Shown here: positions 32,133 through 44,970 of the stretch, piece after piece | How the letters are laid out: every line of letters begins with the position of its first letter | How positions within the stretch are numbered: the first letter of the stretch is position 1 | Source of the DNA: Linyphia triangularis | Taxonomy: Eukaryota; Arthropoda; Arachnida; Araneae; Linyphiidae | Reading direction: 5' to 3' | Assembly: GCA_963978545.1 (NCBI GenBank) | Contig: OZ021721.1 | Span: forward strand, 111,837,414-111,901,413 | DNA length: 64,000 bases | Program-made: the position numbers and the translations under genes | Notes under the pieces: model-generated | What the model saw: the letters and a program-made list of their open reading frames with translations, nothing else | Database searches by the model: none | What the model was told of the DNA's origin: nothing

Positions 32133-32729
32133 TTTTTTTATCCAATACAAATACTGTTATACAAATATGCAATGCCAATATTGCATTACATCAGTGATAC
32201 TAATGGAATTGTCATGCTAATATAATGGTAAAAAAATGTTTTGGACAAAATGCAAGCTTTGTTTTCTCTCTGGAGGCACCACTGAAATAGAAAAAAAATC
32301 GGTCAATAACACGAATTCTCACATGCCGAGTATTCCGTGTCTATCTCTGTGCGTGTACGCGCTTGCTTAGAAATAGATTTTTATTTTAGTTCTCAATATT
32401 GTTTTAAAAACCTTTTTAAAATTTCCCGTAGAGGGATTCAAAACTAGCTATTTACTATTAGCTCGAATATTAAACATGCAAATTTATTTCTTGGAGACAC
32501 TTTTCTTTTAGTAAGTGTATTTTGTTAAATGGTAATGATTAATTATAAAATGATTAAATGATATTTTGTTAAATTGAAATAATTTTCCTTGTAACTGTCC
32601 GTAGTAATCTACTTTCTTGGTTTACTTTCAAAATTTTCTCCTTATATGATTCAGAATTAAAGAAGGAGGACAAGAAAATAAGTTTCTGCTTGACGTTCAA
32701 AGCAAGAAAAAGGTTACTATCTAAATGAG

Positions 32730-32919
<190 letters not shown>

Positions 32920-33367
32920 AGACAACTTCTACAAGATCTACTGGACCGATTTGAAGCGTTTCCAGGTTATGGGGAACACAATTTCATTCCGATATATGTT
33001 GTAGTTAAAGTGATGAAATCAATATGGCAAGGGGTGAAAATGGACATGTTTAAAAATGCAATAGACTGAATCAATTTGAACAGGGTTTTACTGGGAAATG
33101 CCAGACCCCATCTTTTGGATCCCGAGCAAAAAAAAAAAGGCATTTCGTCTAGTATAAATTTATTTCGAAACCTCTCAACTGTTTCTTTCATTTGGTATCA
33201 AACATAACCTTATTAAAGAAAAAAAATGCATTCTCCAATATTTTTAAAGATTTTTTTTAATTTGTCAATGTTTGAGCATATATGGACCAGCTTTTTGGCC
33301 AAATTCAATTTCAATTTCCCGACGAGTTACTGTAATATTTAAATGTAATTTCTCCAAAAGGACACAG

Positions 33368-33574
33368 TACACTGTTAAAAAATTTGTTCCACCTTGCACC
33401 AAAAATTGGTTCCCATTTAGCTGCCACCAACATTTGGTGTTTAGTTTCACGATTTAATGGTGCAACCTCGGACCGTAAGCACCATTAAATCGCGAAACTA
33501 AGCACCAAATGTTGGTGGCAGCTAAATGGGAACCAAATTTTGGTGCATGGTGGACAAATTTTTTTAACAGTGTA
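33368..33574. mobile_element. Mariner-like foldback MITE (TA flanks)
   Basis: TACACTGTTAAAAAAATTTG-type ends enclose arms of about 95 bp that pair almost throughout (CACCAACATTTGGTGTTTAG with CTAAGCACCAAATGTTGGTG; CACGATTTAATGGTGC with GCACCATTAAATCGCG). The loop is about 15 bases. TA on each side and CACTGTT ends suggest Tc1/mariner. Frames on both strands are mirror products. Confidence 0.85.
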
Positions 33575-33711
33575 TCGATGTGATTCTAAAGGGTGCCGTT
33601 TTAACCTCGGAGTACCTCCGTACCCCCTTGGACATAATAACCTACGGAAATTTAAATTTATTTATAGTTTTATAGCAAACAAGCTTCACTTTTTTATACC
33701 ACCAACTTTCT

Positions 33712-34407
33712 TTAACTCTTTGTTTACTGACGGGACTTATAAGTCTCGTCAGTTTTTCATGATACTGTATTAATTTAAACGCTTTGAAAACCATTAGAAC
33801 TTAGAAATACACTTCTATGAAGTTCATTCTTCAATTGTTAGATAGTGAACAACTTATTCATCTTTGGAAGCTTGCTTGAGACAAATATATAAGATGAAGT
33901 AAGGCCAGAATGGATTTCTAGAAGATTGAAAATCGTCCATATGTTTGCATGTAAAGAGAAATAAGTTTGTCTTGCTCAAGGTTTACTTTTTTATACCACC
34001 AGCTTTCTTTAACTCTTTATTTACTGACGGGACTTATAAGTCTCGTCAGATTTTCATGATACTGTATTAATTTAAACGCTTTGAAAACCATTAGAACTTA
34101 GAAATACACTTTTATGAAGTTCATTCTTCAATTGTTAGATAGAGAACAACTTATTCATCTTTGGAAGCTTGCTTGAAACAAATATATAAGACGATGTAAG
34201 ATCAGAATGGATTTCTAGAAGATTGAAAATCGTCCATATGTTTGCATGTAAAGAGAAATAATCTTGTCGTGCAATTCAAGAATTGAAGAATGAACATCAT
34301 CGATGTGGATTTTCGAACTCTCAATGGGTCTCAAAGGTTGTAAATTAATACAGTATCATGAGAAAACAGACATTACTTATAAGTCCCATCAGTAAATAAA
34401 GGGTTAA
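33712..34407. mobile_element. piggyBac-like element with duplicated left half
   Basis: TTAACTCTTTGTTTACTGACGG begins two tandem copies (33712 and 34009, period 297). The right end is the inverse, CCCATCAGTAAATAAAGGGTTAA, ending at 34407. Within the copies GACTTATAAGTC and CATGATACTGTATTAATTTA recur inverted at the right end. One element of about 400 bp with a duplicated left half is the simplest reading. Confidence 0.75.
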
Positions 34408-35055
34408 ATATCTTTGGCAGTTTTAAAATCTAATACAAAACCTAATGATCTGCTTTGTAGTAAATTTGAAGGAAAAATAAAAGTGCATTTTTATGCTTGG
34501 TATGCTTAACATAATCACCATTAATAACAATAAAAGCCCATTTCCTAAAATTGACTAAGGCTTAATATAAACCTATAATATCAGACCTTCAACTTCCTAC
34601 TTTTTTTTTTTAGATTTCATTGGCATTAACAGACTACTAGCAGATATAACCTTTTCTTACACCAACCCTTGTTCTAGATACACTATACAACAACTCCGTG
34701 TTTTATTTGAAATTTTGTGCTGCATTTTTAAAACGCAAAATTGTTTTTGAAACTGGACTGTGATTGAAAAATTCCAAGTTAGAACGCTCAATTCGAATGT
34801 AAACTTTTAACATAATATTAATAAGCAAGATTCTGTCCACATTTAGAATATGTGAATAAAGCTCTTATTATAATTGTAAAATTTTGCATGAATACATGTA
34901 TGTTCTATTAATTATACTATTTTTCTTTAACTTTGTTATAATTATTTATAATATTAAGTTTCATGTAAAATAGGTTTTTAATGCTTGCTAATATCGTATA
35001 TAGAAAACGAGATGAGTGCAGTGAACGAAAAATATTAGCGTCATATTCATTTACA
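34408..35055. other. AT-rich stretch without supported feature
   Basis: No element ends, repeats or domains recognised. Confidence 0.4.
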
Positions 35056-35059
35056 ATAA

Positions 35060-35985
35060 AATAGATTTAAAAATAAAAATTTAAATCAAAAATTATAACA
35101 GCAAATGTAAAGAGAAGAAATAATTATTTACAGATGCTTACACAGAAATTTGAAAGCAAGGACTTATTTTTTCATCACAGGTATCTGATAAATTGTCAGA
35201 ATATTTTAACTTTGCTAAAAAGTTGAGAGTATCATGGAAAATTCGAAACCGCTAAACTATTGAATGAAAGGAAATGATATATGAAATATGTTGGGTGACG
35301 GTAGTTTACACGTTACCATTGTACGTGCTGTCAATGCATTAAAGATATATACAATATAGATAAGTGATTTTTGTAATTAGAGTATGTAATAAAATTTAAA
35401 ATAAAAATATATTACAGTAAATGTAAAGAGAAAATAATTATTTATAGATATTTATAAAGGAAATATAAACCATTTATCAATATTTAATCTGAAGTATGGT
35501 AGTCGGATAAATTGTCAGAATATTTTAACTTTGCTAAAAAGTTGAGAGTATTATGGAAAATTCGAAACCGCTAAACTATTGAATGAAAGGAAATGGTATA
35601 TGAAATATGTTGGGTGACGGTAGTTTACACGTTACCATTGTACGTGCTGTCAATGCATGAAAGATATATACAATATAGATAAGTGATTTTGGTAATTAGA
35701 GTATGTAATAAAATTTAAAATAAAAATATATTACTGCAAATGTAAAGAGAAAATAATTATTTATAGATATTTATAAAGGAAATATAAACCATTTATCAAT
35801 ATTTAATCTGAAGTACGGTAGTCGGATAAATTTTCAGAATATTTTAAGTTTGTGGAAATTATAAGTATAGAATTCGACCATAATAGTTTGAACTGGCTTA
35901 TTCATGGAATAAAAGGAAATGGTATATGAATAAGTTAGGTGACGGTAGTTTATACGTTATTAATGTACGCTCTGTTATTAAGAAG
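35060..35985 (+). repeat. 319-bp tandem array, about 3 units
   Basis: GATAAATTGTCAGAATATTT starts at 35187, 35506 and (diverged) 35825. Units 1 and 2 are nearly identical from there through GGTGACGGTAGTTTACACGT and CATTGTACGTGCTGTCAATG. Unit 3 is diverged and lacks the GTTGAGAGTAT block. Confidence 0.9.
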
Positions 35986-36504
35986 TAGAAATATCTAAGA
36001 AAGGTTACGGGTGTAGTTTAAGCTTTGCTAGTAGATTAGCTAGGATTTATTTTATAATATGCCAGATTATCCTCAAATGAAAAATACAAAATTTAGCTTT
36101 GGTAATGTCCTTAAAAGTATTTAGATGTATAATGGTTACAAATGTAATATCTGTGCTAATATTTTTTACAATTTTAAATACTTTTGGGGAAAAATGTGTG
36201 TATTTATCTATATCGTATTGTAGTACTCTTTAAGGTTTCCTCGAAATTTTTAATTTCTAATATCGGTAAATAGTACTAATATAATAATATACGACTAAAA
36301 ATGGCATTATTAATATCTAAATGCGCTAGGATTATGTATAATTCTTGAAAATAATAAAATTATATAGATATTTAATAAAAATAAAATTAAGCTAAAAATT
36401 TACATTTGTTTGACAAGCTAAAAACAAAATTTACATTGACTGGACTAAAGTCCAGTGTGACTAAAAATCTATTGTGTCCATATCACATATCGTGCATGAT
36501 TTGA

Positions 36505-36542
36505 GGACTAGAAATGGAAAACGATCTAGGTACCAAAAAATT

Positions 36543-36576
<34 letters not shown>

Positions 36577-36763
36577 GGAAAAATGTCCTAAAGACCAAGC
36601 TAAACAAACTGGAGAACTCCCAAAGTGCGACCTCCAGTAGCAATAGTTCAAATTCAATCTGTTACTTAGTCATAGCCTTAAATACCAATGCGAATGTTTT
36701 CATTTTTCGGCTCTCCTGAAAAATTTTCTTTTTTGGACTTGGGTCGTTTTCTATTTCTAGTCC
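36505..36763. mobile_element. MITE-like inverted-repeat element
   Basis: GGACTAGAAATGGAAAACGA at the left and TCGTTTTCTATTTCTAGTCC at the right form a 20-bp inverted repeat with one mismatch. The interior has a T run (36546-36573). No target duplication is identified. 35990-36504 is plain AT-rich. Confidence 0.65.
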
Positions 36764-37039
36764 TTATTTATCCCAAGATTTTATATAAACTTGCAATATT
36801 TCTTTCATTATTCGCATAAAAAAGTGCAAAAATTATTTCTGTTACAAATATGATTTTACATCCATATTAAATATCAGATGCCAATTATATTTATTTCAGA
36901 ATTAATACAAAATTTATACACATTACAATTCAAACTTTTGCTTATTTTGAAGTTTGCGGATACAATCTGAAACAAAGTTTGAAAAAGTTTTATTTATTAC
37001 TGTCGCAAATAAAAGAAGTGATATACGACATTATAAAAA

Positions 37040-37088
37040 CGAATAGCCTTTCTTTCCAAAAGTCGTCTTTCTTTCCAAAAGTCGTCAA
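37040..37088 (+). repeat. 21-bp tandem duplication
   Basis: CTTTCTTTCCAAAAGTCGT occurs twice in a row with no divergence. The rest of 36764-37590 has no supported feature. Confidence 0.85.
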
Positions 37089-37887
37089 ACTTATATCTAC
37101 TACATTTATTACACAAATAATCCTATTTCCCAAGCCCCAAACTAAATGACATTAATAAAATAATATATCCGTATCAATATATTTAAAAAACGTAACACTA
37201 AATCATCTCAGTAGATAAACACTTGACGATGTATTATGACTACCAATAGTGGACAGTAATCCGCAAAATGCCTCTAGAGATTTAAGTGTGTGAAACAGGT
37301 TTTTTTTCTCCGCATAACTTGGGTCTCATACGCCACCTAAATACTTTTCTTTTTCAACATTTATGGCAAAAACGACTTAACTTCTGCCATATTTTGAGAG
37401 TGATAGGGCATAAAAAGTTGGCACATAGCTTGATTTGTTGATGCCCATTCTCTTGAGATTGCTCTTGACTTCCGGGAGTAAATTATGGTTTGTACCATGC
37501 TAATGACGTCCAAATGTCAACTAAACATATTTAACCGCGGAGATAAAGATAAAAATCAACCAAGACCACACAGTGGGTTTTCTGCTGTGTTGGAATCAAC
37601 AGTGAAGACGCATCGGAACTCGGCTTTGTATACTTTGCTTCGAAGCATTTGGGGAAAATGTTTCTTTTTCTGATTTTGTTTATACTGTTGACGTTAAGAT
37701 ATTTAAGCGCCAGAAAACAATATCTCTAGAAGAGGAAAATTTTTTCGTTTAGTAATTGAATTTCGCGTATTTCCCTATATTCAAAATATTAATTTCAATA
37801 ATTAGTAATATTTATCATAATATAAACAAGCACTTTAAAGCAGTTGCTATAGTTTTATCCACAAAACCAAATGAATTGAGTGATAAA

Positions 37888-38072
37888 TTTGGTTGGCTTC
37901 TTGTACGCTCAACGTCCTATCTTTATTCACAATGACGACTAATCAGGCAGGGACCTACAGCTTAACGTGAATTTCGAACCACAGCAAACATCCATGCCTA
38001 AATCAGGATTCGAAACCGGCACCTTTGGCATGCGAGGCCAGAGCGCTAACCCCACAGCCATCAGATGGGCTT
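37888..38072 (-). mobile_element. tRNA-derived SINE, family A (array unit 1)
   Basis: The minus strand reads GGGGTTAGCGCTCTGGCCTC (box A), then GGTTTCGAATCCTG (box B), GGTTCGAAATTCACGTTAAG and GTAGGTCCCTGCCTGATTAG. This is among the most complete family A copies. Confidence 0.8.
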
Positions 38073-38369
38073 GAGAATTTGGAATCAACAGTAGGACGTA
38101 TTGGAACTCGGCTTTGTATACTTTGCTTCGTAGCTATTGGGGAAAATGTTTCTTTTTCTAATTTTGTTTATACTGTTTACGAAAAGATAAATAAGTACCA
38201 GAAAACAATATCTTTAGAAGAGGAAAAAAATTTTGTTTAGTAATTGAATTTAGCGTATGTTCAAATTTTTAATTTCAATAGTTAGTAATATTAATCATTA
38301 TTATCAATATAGACAAGCACTTTAAAGTAGTTGCTATAGTTTTATCCACAAAACCAAATGAATTGAGTG

Positions 38370-38556
38370 ATAAATTTGGTTGGCTTGTACAATCAACGAC
38401 CTATCTTTATTCACAATGACGACTAATCAGGCCGGGACCTACAGCTTAACGTGGATTTCGAACCACAGCAAACATCCATGCCTAAATCAGGATTCGAAAT
38501 CGGCACCTTTGTCATGCGAGGCCAGAGCGCTAACCCCACAGCCATCAGATGGGCTT
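38370..38556 (-). mobile_element. tRNA-derived SINE, family A (array unit 2)
   Basis: Same SINE at the same place in the second array unit, differing by a few substitutions and a small gap near its tail. It was copied by the tandem duplication, not inserted separately. Confidence 0.8.
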
Positions 38557-39029
38557 GAGAATTTGGAATCAACAGTGAGGATGTATCGGAACTCGGTTTT
38601 GTATACTTTGCTTCTTAGCTTTTGTGGAAAATGTTTCTTTTTCTAATTTTGTTTATACTGTTTACGAAAAGATAAATAAGTACCAGAAAACAATATCTTT
38701 AGAAGAGGAAAAATGTTTTGTTTAGTAATTATTTATTGTTTATTAATTTCAATAGTTAGTAATATTAATCCTTATTATAAATATAGACAAACAGTTTAAA
38801 GCAGTTGCTATAGTTTTATACACAAAACCAAATGAATTTGAGTTTTCAATTTTCAACTTGACGTCAGAGGGGGAAAAAAATCTTACTTATATTGAATTCT
38901 CTCTATGTATGTATGGTTTAGTTTAGTCAACACGCTTCTGGCTGTCTATTTGTACCACTAAAAATGCTTATCCTAGCCAAATACCTCATAATTTTGAACT
39001 ACGATAGGATTAAGAGGTCGAAACCTTAT

Positions 39030-39200
39030 TGTGCATACCTTTCTTTTCAACCCCACTATACCAACGAGAAGACATTGAGGCTACGAACTCTTTAATGTGC
39101 ACCATCACCTATTATCGTACGCACTAGTATTCGACGATGCAAGGACCGAACCCAAGATCTGCCGCTCACGAGCTTGGTGCCTTTAACCATTGACAACTGT
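39030..39200 (-). mobile_element. tRNA-like SINE, family C (candidate)
   Basis: On the minus strand TGGTTAAAGGC (39179-39189) and GGGTTCGGTCC (39143-39153) lie in tRNA-like box A to box B order, within GC-richer sequence unlike families A and B. Only one copy is seen, so this is tentative. Confidence 0.45.
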
Positions 39201-39473
39201 ATTCCTATCTATATGTTATAAATGCCGCTATAAATGCTTTAAGATATTTTTGTTAAGTAAGTTGCGATATTATGTTTCGATAAGTACCGGACTTTATAGA
39301 CATGATCTGCAATAAAACAAAAATTGACAAATTTGGACTTAAGAATCTAGAAGAGTTTTGGAAATCGTTTTGGTAGCATTATAAATCAATAAAATTCAAG
39401 GCATTCTAATTAATATTCCAAGTATAACTAGTACTTATTTTGGAAAACGAATATTTAAAACAGTAGTAGGCGT

Positions 39474-39747
39474 TTAACCCCTTGGGTACATATTTATTTG
39501 GGAAAATTCTTGCGTTTTGAACGGTTGGTTCAAAACAATAAAGGAACTTTAAAGGAATACAGCCAAACAAATTATTTTTTTAAAGTATAGGTAAACCAAC
39601 CGATGTTTGACTTAACCAATCATGGCTCTTGTGACATTAAAATTTATCCAATCAAACTAGTTTGAATGACGAATTAGGTTCGTCATTATTAACAGGCAAA
39701 ACTAGTGCATGACGAATCTCAGCCGTCAAATGTACCCAAAGGGTTAT
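39474..39747. mobile_element. piggyBac-like MITE, 274 bp
   Basis: TTAACCCCTTGGGTACATATTT pairs with AAATGTACCCAAAGGGTTAT; the right-hand TTAA has changed to TTAT. An inner GACGAATTAGGTTCGTC hairpin is also present. Confidence 0.7.
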
Positions 39748-39749
39748 AG

Positions 39750-41020
39750 AAATAATAAACACGTGATAATATTTATGCTAACTGATAAACGTTGAAAATG
39801 ATAGACTGGTTCGATTATTTTATTGCCAATATTTTTAATATTCAAGGTTTAAATATTTGTCCTATTTAATCAAACTCTTTTACTTGGGGGAGGGGGACTT
39901 TTATGTAAGAATTTTTATTTATACTTTTCCCTTGGACACAAATTTGAACTTTGTAAATCCTTTTTATAACATAACTGTTTTGCTATTCTGTTGGTAGCTT
40001 TAGAAAACTTCTGAGAAACTCTCTAATTTTTAACTTTTATCTGTAATTTTTACTTCTAAAATAACTTTAAGTTTTTGTTGAAAAAATACTTGCTTCTATT
40101 TTAAAAAGCAGACAACAAGTATTAGTTAACAGAAGTTTACCTTTAGGTTGATATCTTAACATTTTTGAACTTGAATGTAACTAAATTTCGGTTTTATGCA
40201 CTTTTGTATGTTTTCATATCTAGATAAGGGATGTGCCAGTTATCAATCATAAGAGAAACGAGCTGCGATACTTGAGTACCAATAACTATTCATGTTTGAC
40301 CAATTTTATTTCAAAGTTGAATATTGAATGGAAAATGAATTAAGATCACTTACGGCAATCAATACTCTTATTCTATAATAGACTTAAAAAAAAATTGAAT
40401 GCAATAAGTGTTTTTAATTAATTTTCCATTCAATCTAGGGTGTTCTTACACGCCATTCAATAAGAATACAGTTGAAAAAACATTGACAGATTTTTATGTT
40501 TTAGAAACATTTTTAATTGCCATTATAATTATTAGTAAAACTGCAAAAACAATTACTTTTTGCTCATCATTAACACAATAGGAACGTAGACATGCTTTTG
40601 AGCGTAGTCCTTCCAATCTCGTTATATTGTTCTCCCAAATATATCAATCGAACTTATAATTAGATTATTTATGGCTAATTTTTTTTAATACAAAATGCTC
40701 AGAAGTGCTAGATCTTTTCTGAAGTAACGCGCGAGTAATATAAGGCTAATTAACAATATGTATTGTAAAAAATTTAACCAATACAACAAGCTATTACGGT
40801 CATTGATGCCTTACAACTCATTAAATCTGAACACTGAATGCATACAATTATCGTGATTCCTGAAAAACAACTAATTTAACTCATTTAATTTTTCTTGACT
40901 TAATCAAGCTTTATCTTGCATTTCATGCGAGTTTTGGTCGGTATCCAGCACTAATTACTTTTTAAAATGTTGCTACTGGAAATCAGATGAATAAGAGCAC
41001 ATTTCAACCCTTTGTTGAAT
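39750..41020. other. AT-rich stretch with one weak inverted repeat
   Basis: At 40323-40434 ATTGAATGGAAAATGAATTAA pairs with TTAATTAATTTTCCATTCAAT, which may be a 112-bp MITE. Nothing else recognised. Confidence 0.4.
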
Positions 41021-41029
41021 CCGGTTTGT

Positions 41030-41250
41030 TTGTAACTTCTTGGCTGACCTTTGGGGAGGCATAAGTCATGGCTTCAGGGCAAAAAAAGATAAGGCTCTCT
41101 TTCTGAGAAGTGTTTTTCCTCCAAGCTTTTGAGCACTTAATTCGGTAGTTACCTCATTAGGAGCTGCCCCCATATGTCTTTGTCAAGAAGCTTTCTTTAG
41201 TTGTTACTAAATATCTTTACCAACTACTCCGCTAGCTGAATTTTCGGTTT
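41030..41250. promoter_or_regulatory. Candidate cis-regulatory element 5
   Basis: Complex block with GCTGACCTTTGGGG (nuclear-receptor-like), AAAGATAAGG (GATA), GAGCACTTAATTC (NK2-like), CATATG (E-box) and CCGCTAGCTGAATT. No repeat or frame explains it. Confidence 0.3.
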
Positions 41251-41598
41251 GAGAAAATTCGAAGAAAATAATAGATTTTTTCGGGGTTTTGTAGTATTCT
41301 CGGGGAGAGATCCTCTTGCATTTTAAAAGAAGCATTGCTTTATATAAACAAAGCATAAGTACAAATAAATTGCGTCTTTTTGCTATTCAGTAGATAAGTC
41401 GAGCAATTACATACAAGAACATTTGAAGCATTAAAATCTTCAATTTTTAATTTATCCATTTTAATATTCAACCCGGGGTGAAGACTATATAAATCATCTA
41501 CTTAACTAAGTTCTTATTGATTTTGAGTGCAATGTTTCAGCTTGTTAACGCTAGTCTAGCGTCATCGTTTAGAAAAGGCAGTTATTATTTAAACATCT

Positions 41599-41702
41599 TA
41601 CAGTCAAACCCCGTTAAAGTGAAGTCGATGGGGCTGCTGAAATTGCTTCACGTTAACGTGATTTCATGTTAAGCGATTTCGCGTTAATGGGGTTTGATTG
41701 TA
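41599..41702. mobile_element. Mariner-like MITE, 104 bp
   Basis: TACAGTCAAACCCCGTTAA and TTAATGGGGTTTGATTGTA are inverted with one or two mismatches, with TA at each side. An inner CACGTTAACGTG palindrome is present. Confidence 0.8.
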
Positions 41703-41959
41703 TATACTATTTCTGGACAGTGTTTTTTGTGACAATTCCCTTTCCCCCCTTTATATAAAGTCAAAACTGATAAACTTAGGTCAATTCAAAGGCAATGACC
41801 TCTACTTCAGACGATTAGTTTATTTAAACATTGTGCTATTTGTTTGAAAATTAAAGTTAAGAAAATAAGAAATTGTCTAAAAATGTTAAGATGCTTTGAT
41901 AGTATGCAGTAAATGAAAAAAAGAAAGATAAAATTACAATGTAAGCCCGTTGAGGAAAC

Positions 41960-42681
41960 TTAAAGTACTTGACCACCTTGGCTAAGAAAGAAGTCCACCA
42001 ACGGGATGAAGATGCTTTAAATGAAAGTGGTCTTCTTTTATACGGTCCAGGGATAGCAGATTAACAAACTGTAAATGAAAAAAATTGATTTTTCAAAAAC
42101 GATCTGAAAAAAAAATAGCGAATAAAAACTTTAAACGTGTTTTTCTCGAAACTATTTTTTTCAAATGGCGGACACTTAATCTCCGAAACTACTTGGCCGA
42201 TTTTAAACATTTTGGTCTTGTTTTGTTCGTGGAGATGTTTTGTATGCCAATTTACCACATGTTGCCACAAAAATTAACTATAGCATTGTTTTTTTAACAA
42301 AGAATAGTTAAAAACAGGGGTATTTTTTCAATCTTTTTCTCAAATATCCGCCATTTTTTTATTTTTGGCAATTTGTGGTAAATTGTCGCATAAGAGACCT
42401 TTCTTTTGAAGATTAAGTTTTTTTTTGTTTCAGATTCACCAATCCTGAGATTAACTGTCCGCCGTGGGACACGATTTTTTTAAGGCCACGACTTTGGCGC
42501 CTCCTGGATAGTTGTTAAAAAATGAAATTTGAAAAAAATAAATATTTTTGTATTCTTTAAGTTTCAAATAAAAGTAAAAAAAAAAAAAAAATCTCTGTAA
42601 TATCTTATAAAGGACCTGAAAAAAAATTAATTATTGAAAATGTTGTATTTTTTAGCTTTCCAAGGTGGTCAAGTACCTTAG
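41960..42681. mobile_element. TTAA element, about 722 bp (family T), copy 3
   Basis: TTAAAGTACTTGACCACCTTGG pairs with CCAAGGTGGTCAAGTACCTTAG, an inverted repeat of about 22 bp; the right TTAA is TTAG. The interior AAACGTGTTTTTCTCGAAAC echoes the CGCATTTTTCTCAG motif of copies 2 and 5. Confidence 0.75.
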
Positions 42682-44690
42682 GAAATCTTATTTATCAGCA
42701 ATAAAATACAATTTTTCATCCTGTTGAACGTCTAAGAAAGTAATTTCTCCAAACAATCTTAAATGCACATGCTGAGCAAGGGCTCAATAGTATGGTTTTA
42801 TTCTAATTTGAAACTTTTTTCTTGAACACAAAGAATAAATCTGCCAACAGCCAACCTCTTTTCTTGTGTGGAATTAACTTCCTGGTAAATATCTATATTC
42901 ATAAAAACATAAATTAACTGTCAAAGATATACATTGACTTATTAAACTTATGAAATAATTAACCGTATACTACTTATTTTACGATAACGATTGGATTTTT
43001 TGTTTGTTTAATATTGATTTATTTGATTTTTAAAATGAATAACACATGGATTTGTTTTCTGTTTTTACCCCCAAAAAATCACTCAATTTGACTCAGAACA
43101 TATTAAATAGAAGTTGTATAACATATTTATTTCTATGTTTAATAAAATATCTGCAACTCAAAAGTGTCCACACTATAACTTGCTGTTAATCACTCGTATG
43201 TTTATTGTTAACAAAATAAATGTACATTACCACACAATCTAACTTTATTAAGTTTTGAATTCCATTAATCTTGCTATTTAGAAAATAACCAAGATGAAGT
43301 CAATTTTAAAAGTATTTTTAATAATTTTCCAGTGTAGCATTTAAATTACTTTAAAAAAAAAAAAATTAAAAAAAATTTAAAAAAAAAACATTTACTGACC
43401 CCCAATTGTAACTTTTCCTGTAAAATGTCTTTTCTTCAAGTTTTGTCCATAAATTTAGTCGACTATAAAAGAGTGATATTTCTTTAATTGGTATTTTATT
43501 GTAAATCTAAAGTAACTCAAAATGCTTATAGTGCATCGGAAATTATATTTCACAAATAAATAATACCTAATGCAATATTACAAAAATTGTACTTTTCCGT
43601 TATAAGTGTTCTCAGCATTGACAGTTTAAGACAATTTAGTGATTTAAAGTTTCGTGATAGAGGCTTCCATTGATGGATTTCACTAAAGAGAACCAAGGAG
43701 GTGTACTTGCGCCCCCCCCCCCCCCCAGTTTTTGAAAATTGCAAATAAAGTGGAGAAAATTGGTGAAATTCACAGAAAAAAGTGTGTCATTTTCCCAAAA
43801 CGTACACTTAGCTGTCCCATTTTTACAAAAACCATAATAAAACTTTCATACCGATATTTTTTTTATATGCATTTAGTATCTTTCAATAGCCAAATCGAAT
43901 TTCATTTTAATCATTTGCTTTTCTCATTTATGTTTTTGAAAACCACACAATTGATACTGAAATGTTAATACCACCCACTGTCTCATTTTACAAGTTTTGA
44001 TTTTCATGATCGATTTATACTCTACAAAATATAATGTATATTTTGAATTATTATTTTTTATTCGGAATCAAACATCTCAACTCCTAAATTATAGAGAAAT
44101 ACAGATAAAGACCAAAAATATAGATAGTGTTTTTAAATACTACGTATTAACTTCGATTTTGTGTGTTTGTGCCAAATCTGCGGAGGCCAAATTAACCAAC
44201 TTGACGTAATTCAATCGGGCTGAAACTTGGCAAATGAATTCGATGTTGATAACAATACATTCGATCAAATTTTGGGGCTGTCACTGTCACTAAAAGGGCG
44301 CTTTTACGCACGATTCTATAATCGCTTCGTAATACTAATAAATCCCATTTAACTGATCATTGTTGAAACTATTTCCCATTACCGAAACTGTTTTAATTAG
44401 AATAAATAAAATATAATTTAACGTGAATGCATAAATTCATTATTGAATGCAGTCTAAGAAATTCAACTTTGCGTTGCATAATAACTCTGTAAATAAAATA
44501 ATCGTAACCGATCTCTGTTGAAACTCTCTGTTGAAACTCTTTCCTGTTGCCAAAATTGTTTTTTAATAAGAATAAATAAAAGATATTTATTTCTATTGCG
44601 TTACGTCAGACTTACAGCTTTTACTTAAATTCTACTATCGAGATTCAAAGCTTAATTCAAACATGTTCAATTTGGTAATATATAAGGTAC
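42682..44690. other. AT-rich stretch without supported gene
   Basis: Includes an A-rich run (43352-43390) and a C run of 15 (43712-43726). Frames of 60-80 codons on both strands have no domain. A region near 44215-44300 has CTGAAACTTGGCAAATGAATTC, like part of repeat R3. Confidence 0.4.
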
Positions 44691-44970
44691 ACTTTCCTTT
44701 TTCAAGGTTGACGAGACAAAATGTTTAGAGGGATAATTAGCCCACCAATCCCACTGCATCTTGGCAAATAGATTCGTTGTTCTACATGCGTCAAGACTAT
44801 TCAAAATCAACGAATCTTGTTTTTATAGGGATCACCATCAACTAGAATATCTGTTGCGAGCTATTTTCCTGATAGCCACTTGCAGATTGAGTCGCATTCA
44901 CATCAGGCTTGATGGAGGAACAGTGCTGCGTTCCAAGATATTTATCAGTTGTTCCTTGTTAATCTGAATT
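44690..44970. promoter_or_regulatory. Candidate cis-regulatory element 6
   Basis: Complex sequence with GGGATAATTAGCCC (homeodomain), GGTTGACGAGAC, GGATCACCATCAAC and CACATCAGGCTTGATGG. A 68-codon frame overlaps it without recognised domain. Confidence 0.25.

Larger units (their letters stand above)
37592..38845 (+). repeat. About 485-bp tandem array carrying a SINE in each full unit
   Basis: GGAATCAACAGT starts at 37592, 38081 and 38565 (periods 489 and 484). Each unit has GGAACTCGGYTTTGTATACT, AATGTTTCTTTTTCT, CAGAAAACAATATCT and TTGCTATAGTTTTATMCACA. Units 1 and 2 then carry the same antisense SINE; unit 3 stops before it. Confidence 0.9.
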
